Positions 25,817-33,058 of a stretch of 64,000 bases of DNA are shown piece after piece. Position 1 is the stretch's first letter, and each line of letters begins with the position of its first letter. Made by a program: the position numbers and the translations under genes. The stretch spans positions 1 through 64,000 of the forward strand of contig CAZTUB010000013.1 of assembly GCA_964615905.1 (NCBI GenBank). Direction: 5' to 3'. The notes beneath the pieces were generated by a model that saw nothing but the letters and a program-made list of their open reading frames with translations, ran no database searches and was not told the DNA's origin. Source of the stretch: DATLMR01 sp964615905 (GTDB lineage: Bacteria > Acidobacteriota > Blastocatellia > UBA7656).

Positions 25817-26052
25817 GTGGATGAACGCGTAAAAGGGTTGCTAAAAGACCTCGGCGAGGCGATTGACAAAACCGTAACCGAGTCCCCAAGAATCGAGTCG
25901 ATCATGCAAGCTATTCGAGATTCGGGGTATGAGGTCTACTTGATGCTTCAGGCGAATATAGCTGTAGAGAACCGGCAAAGAAGCCTTCCGGCGAGAGCAA
26001 CTTTTCCGAAGATGACAAGAGATTTCTAAAACGGCTGCGGATTCAGCTCTGA
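25817..26052 (+). pseudogene. Small conserved-looking protein gene with an apparent -1 frameshift
   Basis: Reading from GTG at 25817 gives 'DERVKGLLKDLGEAIDKTV' and a regular helical protein through 'LMLQANIAVENR' (about position 25974). That frame then turns into a non-protein-like tail and stops at 26029. One base short, the alternative frame continues as 'AKKPSGESNFSEDDKRFLKR' and ends at TGA 26050-26052. The second part looks like the true C-terminus (an acidic/basic 'SEDDKRFLKRLRI' helix). So one base seems missing near 25974. This may be a real mutation, a sequencing error or recoding. I do not know the function. The combined product would be about 78 residues, and its end overlaps the convergent kinase gene by ten bases. 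Confidence 0.55.
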
Positions 26053-26639
26053 TTGATCCTGTTTCTAGACCTTGCGCGCCACCGTGGCGGCCCCTGCTCA
26101 ATCGTTACACGGTTCTGTTCCTCTTCGTTCAAGACAAAGACGTAGTTGAACCGCTCCTGCCTTATCGTCCGCAAAGTCTCCTGGAGCATCTCGTATTGCC
26201 TCAAGAGCGCGTCTTCGGGGACGACCCGCTCCCTTGCCGCGTTTCGGGCAAGACAGACTTCAAGCGGGATGTCGAAGATTATCGCCGCCGCTTTGAAATC
26301 GAACCAGTCGGCCGCCTTGACCAGCCACCGCCGCGCGGGTCTGTCCAGGTGTGTCGCGTCGGCGACTGTAGTCCGGGCAAGGTAAAGCCGCTTTTCAATG
26401 ATAAAGTGCATGAGGTCGAAGGCGTGGCCGGACACGTTCTGGTTTGACGAATCGTCCGAGATTCTTGCGCGGCATTCGTCGGACGAGACAATCTGTGTGT
26501 GTGTGAAGCTGCGCGCCGCAAATGTTGACTTCCCGCAGCCGGCCGGGCCGCAAAGGACCACGAGCGTGTTTCGCGGGAGCGATATCTTTTCCAATCGCTC
26601 AGGCTCTTCAATTGGCAGTTGCGGTGTATCGTCCATCGC
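26043..26639 (-). CDS. P-loop kinase of the polynucleotide-kinase (Pnkp/AAA_33) type
   Basis: A protein of 198 residues. Walker A 'GPAGCGKST' is at 30-38, then 'IVSSDECRARISDD', where bacterial Pnkp kinases bind the acceptor, and 'TTVADATHLDRPARRWLV', the 'DAT/DATN' segment typical of Pnkp and T4 Pnk kinase domains. 'CLARNAARERVVPEDAL' is the lid with Arg residues. It probably phosphorylates a 5'-OH of a nucleic acid or a small metabolite; no phosphatase or ligase domains are attached, unlike Clostridium Pnkp. The ATG at 26639 overlaps the end of the upstream NUDIX-MBL gene by 32 bases, so the two are translationally coupled. A longer open frame upstream of 26639 is out-of-frame shadow. Confidence 0.8.
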   Translation of the reverse strand, partial: AMDDTPQLPIEEPERLEKISLPRNTLVVLCGPAGCGKSTFAARSFTHTQIVSSDECRARISDDSSNQNVSGHAFDLMHFIIEKRLYLARTTVADATHLDRPARRWLVKAADWFDFKAAAIIFDIPLEVCLARNAARERVVPEDALLRQYEMLQETLRTIRQERFNYVFVLNEEEQNRVTIEQGPPRWRARSRNRINQS

Positions 26640-28104
26640 GGCGATGCAGGCGATTCTCTTCTTCCAGCTTCTCAAGGTGCGCGAGCGCGGACCGCTCGGC
26701 GAGCCCGTAAAGCGCGGGCGACACGTCCGTGTAAGCAGCTTCGACCACCTCCGCAGGGGTGCTCGCGCCGCTTTGGACCGCGTCAAGAATCTTGTTCTCG
26801 CGCATGGTTCGGTGCTCGATGTACTCTTCGATCTTGGGTCGTGCCGCCCCAATCGCAGGCCCGTGCGCGCCGAAAAGCGAAGAGAGTTTTGGCAGCGCAA
26901 GCAGCCTGTGAAGCGAATCGAAATATTGCTTCATGTTGCCTTCGGGAGGGTCGATGACAACCGTCCCGACGCCGACAATCAAGTCGCCTGTGATGACGGC
27001 CCCCGTCAACTCTTCATAAAAACATAGATGGCCGCGAGTGTGGCCGGGCGTGTGCAGCGCGCGCAACCGCCAGCCGGGATCGCCTCGAAGCTCGATCAAC
27101 TCATTATCTTCGATAAAGCGGTCAACCTGTATCGTGTGAGCTATACGCTCTGCGGTCAGGCGGTGGGCGGCCACGGGCACGCCAAGCCGCTCGCTCAAGT
27201 GGTTCACGCCGCCCGTATGGTCAGGGTGGTGATGAGTCAGGATAATCTCACGCACGCGCTTGCCTTCAGAGATCAAGCCGTCGATAAAAGTATCGAGCTG
27301 CTGTTGCTCCTCCTCGTAAGGCGAGGCCGGGTCGATGATGATGATCTCGTCTCCGCCGATCAAATAGCAGTTCGTGTGGGTCGCGGGCGGGAGCGTCGGC
27401 GTTTTGACAGGGAAGAGAAATATGCCTGGGCGAAACTCTATCCTCCTGACCATCCCGCGCTCCGCTTCGGGTACTGCCGTGAGCGCGGCCGGGATTGCGT
27501 CGATTCTCTGCGCGTTTGCCGCAAGCGTCTTCAGTATGTGAAGCGTAGGCGGGGCCATTATAATCTCGCCGCGCTGCCACTCCCGAATCGCCTCCTCGGG
27601 CCTTATCCACTCGCCCGTCTCAAGCTCGCCTGTCTCGATCACGGCTTCCTGCCCTTCGGGCATCCACGCGACAAAAAACCAGGTGTCGAACCGACGGGGC
27701 GCAAAGGGCGGAGTCACCCACCGGCCAGCGGCTTCGAGAAGCGAGCCGTCGATCTCAAGGCCGTCTTCGGCAAGCAACTCGGCAAAGCTCTTTTTCTTCT
27801 CCGAAAGCTCCCCGCGCTTCTGAATAAGCCTTTCGGGCGAAAGCCTCTCAGCGCCCCGCGCGACGAGCACGCCCGTCTCTTCAAAGAACTCTCGAACCGC
27901 GCAGGCGCGCATCATTCGCCCGTCCGCGTCGTCCGCGTTGATAACGCTGATACCGGAGTCTTCTTTATCGAGCTGGCCGCCGGGAAAAGCGTGAAATCCC
28001 CCCATAAACATGAGCTTTGGACTTCGTTTAACCCAAAATACTTTTGGGTCCGCAGGGTCTTTAAGAAGTATAATTGCTGCTGCGTCTTTGGGTGTCGCTG
28101 TCAT
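26608..28104 (-). CDS. NUDIX hydrolase - metallo-beta-lactamase-fold hydrolase fusion
   Basis: A protein of 498 residues. The N-terminal half (about 1-230) is a NUDIX domain of the NUDT19-like kind, with 'FPGGQLDKED' and the Nudix-box core 'ACAVREFFEETGVLV' (Arg-Glu-x2-Glu-Glu). The C-terminal half (about 245-490) is an MBL-fold hydrolase with 'LTHHHPDHTGGVN', 'LHTPGHTRGHLCF' and 'VITGDLIVG', giving the His/Asp metal ligands, close to LACTB2-type proteins with a winged C-terminus. NUDT19-like enzymes cleave CoA derivatives; LACTB2-like proteins cleave RNA or thioesters. The fused substrate is unknown. The ATG at 28104 is chosen; a TTG nine bases upstream is possible. Divergent from the J-domain gene by 30 bases. 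Confidence 0.87.
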   Translation of the reverse strand: MTATPKDAAAIILLKDPADPKVFWVKRSPKLMFMGGFHAFPGGQLDKEDSGISVINADDADGRMMRACAVREFFEETGVLVARGAERLSPERLIQKRGELSEKKKSFAELLAEDGLEIDGSLLEAAGRWVTPPFAPRRFDTWFFVAWMPEGQEAVIETGELETGEWIRPEEAIREWQRGEIIMAPPTLHILKTLAANAQRIDAIPAALTAVPEAERGMVRRIEFRPGIFLFPVKTPTLPPATHTNCYLIGGDEIIIIDPASPYEEEQQQLDTFIDGLISEGKRVREIILTHHHPDHTGGVNHLSERLGVPVAAHRLTAERIAHTIQVDRFIEDNELIELRGDPGWRLRALHTPGHTRGHLCFYEELTGAVITGDLIVGVGTVVIDPPEGNMKQYFDSLHRLLALPKLSSLFGAHGPAIGAARPKIEEYIEHRTMRENKILDAVQSGASTPAEVVEAAYTDVSPALYGLAERSALAHLEKLEEENRLHRRDGRYTATAN

Positions 28105-28134
28105 ATAGGTCAATATAGCCGACAGGCGGTTAGT

Positions 28135-28752
28135 ATGGCAAAGTTCGATTCAAAGAAGGACTACTACAAGGTGCTTGGCGTTTTGAAAGACGCGGGCAAG
28201 GAAGATATTGAGAAGGCCTACCGAAGCGAGGCGCGCAAACGCCACCCCGACGGCGGCGGCTCGGAAGAGGAGATGAAGTCGCTAAACGAAGCCCGCGACA
28301 TCCTGACAGACGCCGAAACCAGAAAAGCCTACGACGCGGAGCGGTACCCTTACCGCCCGGCCTACGGGTCTTCGCGAGTAAACGACCCGCAGCCGGATTT
28401 CGACCCCGATTCGGCCGGGCGCGCGGGCACGCTCGGCATACCCGTGGCGGACGAAGACCTCGCCGGTCTTTATATGAGCGCGGCCACCTGTTTCGTCCTG
28501 GGGCTTCCATTGCTCGCTCTTGTCGAAATGCAGTGGATGTTCTTTCTCTGGCCGTTGCGGCTTATGTCTATAGCGGCTTTAGTCGTCGGTGTGTTTCTCG
28601 CGCACTCCGCGCTAAAGACACGGCAGCGCAAGGTAAAAGGCGGCAGCTCTCAGGCTTCATCCGCTCTTGTCGCGTTGCAGGAGTTTATATTCTGGCTGGC
28701 CGTTCTCGCCTTCGGCTCGATTGTCTACCTGGTGCTTTACGCCCGAATCTAG
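28135..28752 (+). CDS. J-domain (DnaJ-like) membrane protein
   Basis: A protein of 205 residues. Residues about 8-65 are a J domain ('DYYKVLGVLKDAGKEDIEKA') with the essential His-Pro-Asp in 'ARKRHPDGGG'. A linker follows and then about three hydrophobic segments ('AATCFVLGLPLLALVE', 'MFFLWPLRLMSIAALVVGVFL', 'FIFWLAVLAFGSIVYLVLY'). J domains stimulate DnaK ATPase; this one would recruit DnaK to the inner membrane (inference). There is no Gly/Phe region or zinc finger. The ATG at 28135 begins the conserved part; an open frame further upstream is antisense to the NUDIX-MBL gene and is not coding. Confidence 0.85.
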   Translation: MAKFDSKKDYYKVLGVLKDAGKEDIEKAYRSEARKRHPDGGGSEEEMKSLNEARDILTDAETRKAYDAERYPYRPAYGSSRVNDPQPDFDPDSAGRAGTLGIPVADEDLAGLYMSAATCFVLGLPLLALVEMQWMFFLWPLRLMSIAALVVGVFLAHSALKTRQRKVKGGSSQASSALVALQEFIFWLAVLAFGSIVYLVLYARI

Positions 28753-28762
28753 CAATAAAACA

Positions 28763-28792
28763 AAAAGGCCCCTTTCCGCCAGGGAGCCTTTT
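28763..28792. terminator. Bidirectional intrinsic terminator
   Basis: AAAAGGC plus CCC pairs with GGG plus GCCTTTT (one bulged A) around a nine-base loop, with T-rich sequence on both outer sides. It lies between the convergent J-domain gene and the LolA-like gene and suits termination of both. Confidence 0.8.
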
Positions 28793-28812
28793 CGTTTTAT
28801 CGAACGTCAAAC

Positions 28813-29493
28813 TTACTGCTTGATTATCTTTGTATCCGAGGGAAGCTTGAGCTTGAAATAGCCGTCGCTCACAGCCTTTCTTGAGATGCCTGAAAGCGTA
28901 AAGGTCGAAACGTCCCCGTTCTTCTCTATGACCTGATAACGGACCGGAAACCACGAGGCCTCGCTGACCCACAGCGTCAGCTTCTGCGCGGCGGATGCGC
29001 CCTTCGGCGTCAGCTCAAGCACGCTTGTTGTCTCGCCGTTCACGTTGTCCTGCTTGATGTAGGCGATGTTGTAACGGGTCTTGAGCTCGTTTGCCGAGCT
29101 GTACGGCGTGGCGATAAAGGAAAACTCCTGGTTCTTGCCAGCCTGCGCCTTGCGCGTAGTCACGATGGCTTGCTTTATCCCGGCCTGGTACAGGGTGATG
29201 TCGTTGCCTACGACAGTGATCTTGTTCCCGTTCGTATAATCGATGCGGACCTTCTCATTGCCGCGCCCGCCGTTTTTGAAAACGACCGTGCCGCTGTAAC
29301 GCTCGCTCCCGCCGAGTTGCTTGAGCCGCTTCTCCTGGTTCATGCTCGCGGATATCGACGAGATCCCTTGCGCGGTCCTCTGCATGTTGGCAAGCACCTC
29401 GTCGAGCTTACCGTTGGCGCGGGCGTCGAGAACAGACAGCGGCGAGATGACGAGCATCAGTGCTGCGAATAAAAAGAGAGCTTTTTGCTTCAT
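28813..29493 (-). CDS. LolA-like outer-membrane lipoprotein carrier family protein
   Basis: A protein of 226 residues. Signal peptide 'FLFAALMLVISPLSVLDARA' (about 1-26). The mature part has the LolA/LolB-like pattern: an N-terminal helix with 'LDEVLANMQRTAQGISSISA', then repeated beta strands ('ERYSGTVVFKNGG', 'VRIDYTNGNKITVVGNDITL', 'LTLWVSEASWFPVRYQVIE'). LolA shuttles lipoproteins through the periplasm. It closes a minus-strand run with a LolD-like ATPase, an FtsX-type permease and a lipoprotein, which supports a Lol-type role. Sequence alone does not separate LolA from related LolA-fold proteins. Confidence 0.75.
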   Translation of the reverse strand: MKQKALFLFAALMLVISPLSVLDARANGKLDEVLANMQRTAQGISSISASMNQEKRLKQLGGSERYSGTVVFKNGGRGNEKVRIDYTNGNKITVVGNDITLYQAGIKQAIVTTRKAQAGKNQEFSFIATPYSSANELKTRYNIAYIKQDNVNGETTSVLELTPKGASAAQKLTLWVSEASWFPVRYQVIEKNGDVSTFTLSGISRKAVSDGYFKLKLPSDTKIIKQ

Positions 29494-29541
29494 CCTAAAA
29501 CCTCAACTTGGTTCTTTTGCCCCGGCTTCGCGCCAGCGGCT

Positions 29542-29880
29542 TTATTCTTCCCAGGCGATGTAGCCTGTGATGTTACCCCGGTCGTCCCATTTTGGTTCGA
29601 CACGCGAAATCTTTACTTCGTGGCCGTACTTCTTTGAAAGGTAGCTGGCCACGTCTTCGTTTATGCGCGCGGGATTGATCTCCCCTATCTCCTCGCGCTT
29701 GATGACAATCGGGCGCGAATCGGTTTCGTCAGCCTGGCTCGTACGGTGGCTGTGAAAAACGCTGTTCGGGCCAAAGAAGATAAACGCCAGAATCAGCACG
29801 CACAGAATATCGTATTGCCAGCTGCCCCGCTCGTAAGACCAAAAGAGCGTCTTCTTCAAAGTCGTTAAGACGAGCTTCAT
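29542..29880 (-). CDS. Small single-pass membrane protein of the Lol-like operon, unknown function
   Basis: A protein of 112 residues. One transmembrane helix near 26-40 ('ILCVLILAFIFFGPN') leaves a ~70-residue soluble C-terminus with 'IVIKREEIGEINPARINEDV' and 'YIAWEE'. I do not recognise the family. It lies between the LolD-like ATPase gene (18-base gap) and the LolA-like gene (48-base gap), so it is very likely part of the same operon and may work with the transporter. Confidence 0.7.
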   Translation of the reverse strand: MKLVLTTLKKTLFWSYERGSWQYDILCVLILAFIFFGPNSVFHSHRTSQADETDSRPIVIKREEIGEINPARINEDVASYLSKKYGHEVKISRVEPKWDDRGNITGYIAWEE

Positions 29881-29898
29881 CGGTTTAACTCCTGGGCA

Positions 29899-30588
29899 TC
29901 AATTGGTCTGCGTGACCACGTGCCCGTCTCGCATCTCGATTATTCGATCCGCCAGCTTCGCCGCCTCTGGATTGTGCGTGATCATGACGATGGTCTGACG
30001 GAACTCGTCGTTCAAGTTGCGCAGCATATCCAAAACGATCTGGGAGTTTTCGGTGTCAAGGTTGCCGGTCGGCTCGTCCGCAAGCAAGATGGCGGGCCGG
30101 TTTATGATCGCGCGGGCGATAGCTACGCGCTGTTGCTCTCCGCCCGACAACTCAAGCGGCTTGTGGTGGAGCTTGTCTTCGAGCCCCAGAAGCCTCAGCA
30201 CTTCGCGTCTTCGCTCGGCGTTGCCGCCGTTCTTGCCATTAGTGTAGATTCGCTCGGCCAGCTTCAAGTTGCCCTCCGCCGTGAGCGTCGGGAAGAGATT
30301 GAACCTCTGAAAAACGAACCCGATCTTTCGCCTGCGCAGGTCCGTGCGCTGCCCGTCGGTCATACGCGTTATATCTTCGCCGTCTATTATCACACGCCCG
30401 GAAGTCGGTTGCAGCATCCCGCCGACGACGTGTAGAAAAGTCGATTTGCCGCACCCCGAAGGCCCCATGATGGCCACGTACTCGCCTTCGTTGACCGTAA
30501 TGGTCAAGCCGCGTAACGCGTGAACGTCTACCTTGCCCACGTGGTAGATCATTTTAAGGTCGATTATCTCAAGAACCGGTTTATTCAT
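29899..30588 (-). CDS. ABC transporter ATPase (LolD/MacB-type)
   Basis: A protein of 229 residues. Walker A 'GPSGCGKST', signature 'LSGGEQQRVAIARAI', Walker B 'ILLADEPTGNLD' and the switch His in 'VMITHNPEAA' are all present. The 'DEPTGNLD' form and size match the LolD/FtsE/MacB group, which partner FtsX-fold permeases. The next upstream gene is such a permease. The ATG at 30588 gives a normal N-terminus ('LEIIDLKMIYHVGKVDVHAL'); longer frames upstream are not supported. Likely energises lipoprotein release or another mechanotransmission task at the inner membrane. Confidence 0.9.
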   Translation of the reverse strand: MNKPVLEIIDLKMIYHVGKVDVHALRGLTITVNEGEYVAIMGPSGCGKSTFLHVVGGMLQPTSGRVIIDGEDITRMTDGQRTDLRRRKIGFVFQRFNLFPTLTAEGNLKLAERIYTNGKNGGNAERRREVLRLLGLEDKLHHKPLELSGGEQQRVAIARAIINRPAILLADEPTGNLDTENSQIVLDMLRNLNDEFRQTIVMITHNPEAAKLADRIIEMRDGHVVTQTN

Positions 30589-30611
30589 AAAGCAGTGGTT
30601 AGCGAGAGTCG

Positions 30612-31790
30612 CTATTCGTAATTGATCGCCTCGACCACGTCGAGGTTGGCGGCGCGCATCGCCGGATATAGAGCGCCGATCAGACCTCCGACCAGCGCCA
30701 GCCCGGCTGACAGCAGAAGCCATTCGGGCTGTAGATCAATTTTAAGCTTGGTGGTCGCTTCAATTCCAACCTTTCCGATCACGGCTATGATAAAACCCGC
30801 AACCACGCCCAAAAGACTTATCAGCGCCGCCTCTTTCTCAATCGAGCCGATGATGAAAAGCTTCGACGCCCCGAGGCTTTTCAGTATGCCGATCTCGCGC
30901 GTTCGCTCGACGACCGTCGTGTACATCGCCAGCAGCACGACCAGCATGCTTATGATGAGCGAGAGCCCTATTACCACATCGAGAAAGGTTTCGACCTGGC
31001 TGATCCCCTGCGCATATAGCGCCGGGAGGTCGCTCGTGTAGATGACGCGGTTGCCGGGATAATACTCTTCGATGGTCCGCTTTACCTCGTCGACCCTGTC
31101 GGATTGCTCTGCGCGAATCATAACGAACGTGCAGTTGCGCGCGCCTCCGAGCAAGTCCTGCATGGTGCGCAGCGGTATCTTCACGCGGCCGAGCACGGAA
31201 GGCTGATAAATACCTACGACCTTGAATTCGTTACCGAGCACAGTTATCGTGCTGCCCACGCTTACGGGGCGGCCGGTTGCGTCCCTGTTGTTTTCGGCGT
31301 AGAAGGGATCGACTATCGCTTCATATTTCGTTTCGGGCGTTGTGCCGTCTGAAAGCGGGCGGCCGTCGATTATGTTCAGGTTCGTAGTCTTTATAAAGCT
31401 CTCGTAGTCGATCCCGTCGACCACCTCGAACCCTATGCCGCCCCCGCTCGACTGAACCCACTCGCCTACGGGCGTGGTGGCGGCGACGCCAGCGACTGCG
31501 GGTTTGGGCTCTACGTCGGGAAACTCTTCTGTAGGCTGCACGCCGTTTTCAATAGCCTCGGCGTAGCGTTCTGGAAGCATCAGCGGGTTAGCCGTGAGCG
31601 AGACGTTGCCCGGAGGCCAGAACCTCAACTCCGCCTCTACGTTCGTCTGTCGCTCGGCCGAATCGCGCATCACGCCTCGCGCAAGCCCTATCGTCAAGAC
31701 CACGAGGATCACCCCAAGCGCCACGCCCGCTATGCTGACTGCCGTCCGCAGCGGGCGCTGTTTGACGTTTGCCACGATAAGGTTATCCAT
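30612..31790 (-). CDS. ABC transporter permease, FtsX/MacB/LolCE-type
   Basis: A protein of 392 residues. A first helix near 16-39 ('TAVSIAGVALGVILVVLTIGLA'), a large periplasmic domain (about 45-265) of MacB-PCD type, then three C-terminal helices ('VVIGLSLIISMLVVLLAMYTTV', 'LISLLGVVAGFIIAVIG', 'WLLLSAGLALVGGLIGALYP'). The cytoplasmic coupling motif 'TREIGILKSLGAS' is typical of LolC/E and MacB permeases. It is four bases from the upstream lipoprotein gene and 23 from the ATPase. A single permease suggests a homodimer, as in LolF-type systems. Confidence 0.9.
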   Translation of the reverse strand: MDNLIVANVKQRPLRTAVSIAGVALGVILVVLTIGLARGVMRDSAERQTNVEAELRFWPPGNVSLTANPLMLPERYAEAIENGVQPTEEFPDVEPKPAVAGVAATTPVGEWVQSSGGGIGFEVVDGIDYESFIKTTNLNIIDGRPLSDGTTPETKYEAIVDPFYAENNRDATGRPVSVGSTITVLGNEFKVVGIYQPSVLGRVKIPLRTMQDLLGGARNCTFVMIRAEQSDRVDEVKRTIEEYYPGNRVIYTSDLPALYAQGISQVETFLDVVIGLSLIISMLVVLLAMYTTVVERTREIGILKSLGASKLFIIGSIEKEAALISLLGVVAGFIIAVIGKVGIEATTKLKIDLQPEWLLLSAGLALVGGLIGALYPAMRAANLDVVEAINYE

Positions 31791-31793
31791 AGG

Positions 31794-32807
31794 CTACTTA
31801 TTCGAGGGAGGTCGCTGCTTGCTTGATGGTGTGTCCTGGTCTTTACGCTGCGCGTCGAGGTCCAGCTCTTGAAGCTTTTCTGTGTTCTCTAGCTCGAAGA
31901 CCTGATCGCCCATCTCTGTGTTGATCTCAACGGAATCTCGCGAGAGGTCGAATTGCAGGGCATAGCCGTCGTTTCGGCGCTCAAGCCTTACGTGGCGCGG
32001 CCACACGTAGTCGCTGTTTTCGACCTTGAACCAGCCCGAGTATGTGACATCGCTCGCCAGCTTGCCGCCGCCGTTCTCGTAGGTCTGTTGTCGCGTGAGG
32101 GGAGTCCCTACCTGCGACCTGTCAAACCAGAACTTGCGGCGCAGGCTCCCGTGTCTGTCGCCTCGCTCGACCACGTACAGGACGTAGTAGACCTTCTCGA
32201 CCGAGCGCCCTTTTCGTCCGGGCCTCGTGTCCGCCTCGATCTGCCGGACCTCTTCGCGAAAGACGGATGTGCGCTCATCCTGCTTTATGGGCTGTATCAG
32301 ATAAGCGTCCGTTATGTGCTGCGGGCGCATGTTCACGAGCCCGCCCGCGCGTTTTACGTCCGGGTCGATGTTAGCCTGAAGGTCTTTCGCATCGATGTGG
32401 TCGTACCCGTGTAGACTGGAGCCAAAGATGAAACGCCTTTTGTCTTCGGGATAAAAGATGGCCAGTCGGAACTTTCCGCCGTCGCTCACCATATCGGCAA
32501 GCTGCTTGCCGTAAAAGCTCATGCGCATGCGGATGTTTTCCGGGCGGCGCAACCGTATCAGCCCCGTGGTCGCGGGGTATATCTCGGCCTTGTTGGCCTT
32601 GTCCGTGACAAAGTTCGTCGTGTAGACATCGGCCTGAGCCGAGAAACTCTTGATGTCGCTGTAGGCGTTTATACGCGTTACGAGGTCATCGGTCGAGAGC
32701 GCCGGTTGAGGCGGCAGAAATTCGGGGATGGTTACCCTCTTAACGCACGCAGAACCAAGAAGCGACCCGAAGAAAATTAAAATGCTAAGCGCGATCACCC
32801 TTCTCAC
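31794..32807 (-). CDS. Putative lipoprotein with LolA/LolB-like fold
   Basis: A protein of 337 residues from GTG at 32807. An N-terminal signal ending 'LLGSAC' (Cys21) is lipobox-like, though the residue at -3 is Gly, so lipidation is probable rather than certain. The mature sequence has strand patterns like LolA/LolB-fold or DUF4292-type lipoproteins ('YSDIKSFSAQADVY', 'GLIRLRRPENIRMRMSFYG', 'FWFDRSQVGTPLTRQQTYE'). As the first gene of the run with permease, ATPase and LolA-like carrier, it could be the outer-membrane acceptor (LolB-like), but that is inference. An in-frame upstream ATG at 32861 would put non-signal residues first. C-terminal tail is charged and low complexity. Confidence 0.72.
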   Translation of the reverse strand: MRRVIALSILIFFGSLLGSACVKRVTIPEFLPPQPALSTDDLVTRINAYSDIKSFSAQADVYTTNFVTDKANKAEIYPATTGLIRLRRPENIRMRMSFYGKQLADMVSDGGKFRLAIFYPEDKRRFIFGSSLHGYDHIDAKDLQANIDPDVKRAGGLVNMRPQHITDAYLIQPIKQDERTSVFREEVRQIEADTRPGRKGRSVEKVYYVLYVVERGDRHGSLRRKFWFDRSQVGTPLTRQQTYENGGGKLASDVTYSGWFKVENSDYVWPRHVRLERRNDGYALQFDLSRDSVEINTEMGDQVFELENTEKLQELDLDAQRKDQDTPSSKQRPPSNK

Positions 32808-32876
32808 AACAATTCTTCGCTCCCACTCTGATGAGTCAGCCGATAGAGGCCCCCAGCGCAAAAAGGATAAAGAAAC

Positions 32877-32906
32877 AGGTTAACAAAGCAAAGTCATCAG
32901 TGTCAA
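32877..32906 (-). promoter_or_regulatory. Possible promoter for the Lol-like operon
   Basis: On the minus strand, a perfect TTGACA (32906-32901), 18 bases, then TAACCT as a weak -10, about 70 bases before the GTG of the lipoprotein gene. Motif reading only. Confidence 0.4.
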
Positions 32907-33058
32907 CGAATACCCTTACCCCGAAACTGCCGGCTCGCCGCCGGGCCACACAGGTTATACGCACAACGTTAGGGTTTGGATGACAAAATCTGCGCGGGCT
33001 TTGCCTCATTGCGCTAGGCATAAGCCAGACCTTACTATTTCAAAAGGAGACCGGAAAG

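Noticed and set aside
26640..26900. N-terminal extension of the Pnkp-like kinase
   Set aside because: The added part is Arg/Ser-rich shadow of the overlapping NUDIX-MBL gene; the kinase fold starts right after ATG 26639.
27028..28134. Long plus-strand open frame ahead of the J-domain protein
   Set aside because: It is antisense to the NUDIX-MBL gene, has basic, low-complexity protein sequence, and the J-domain has its own ATG at 28135.
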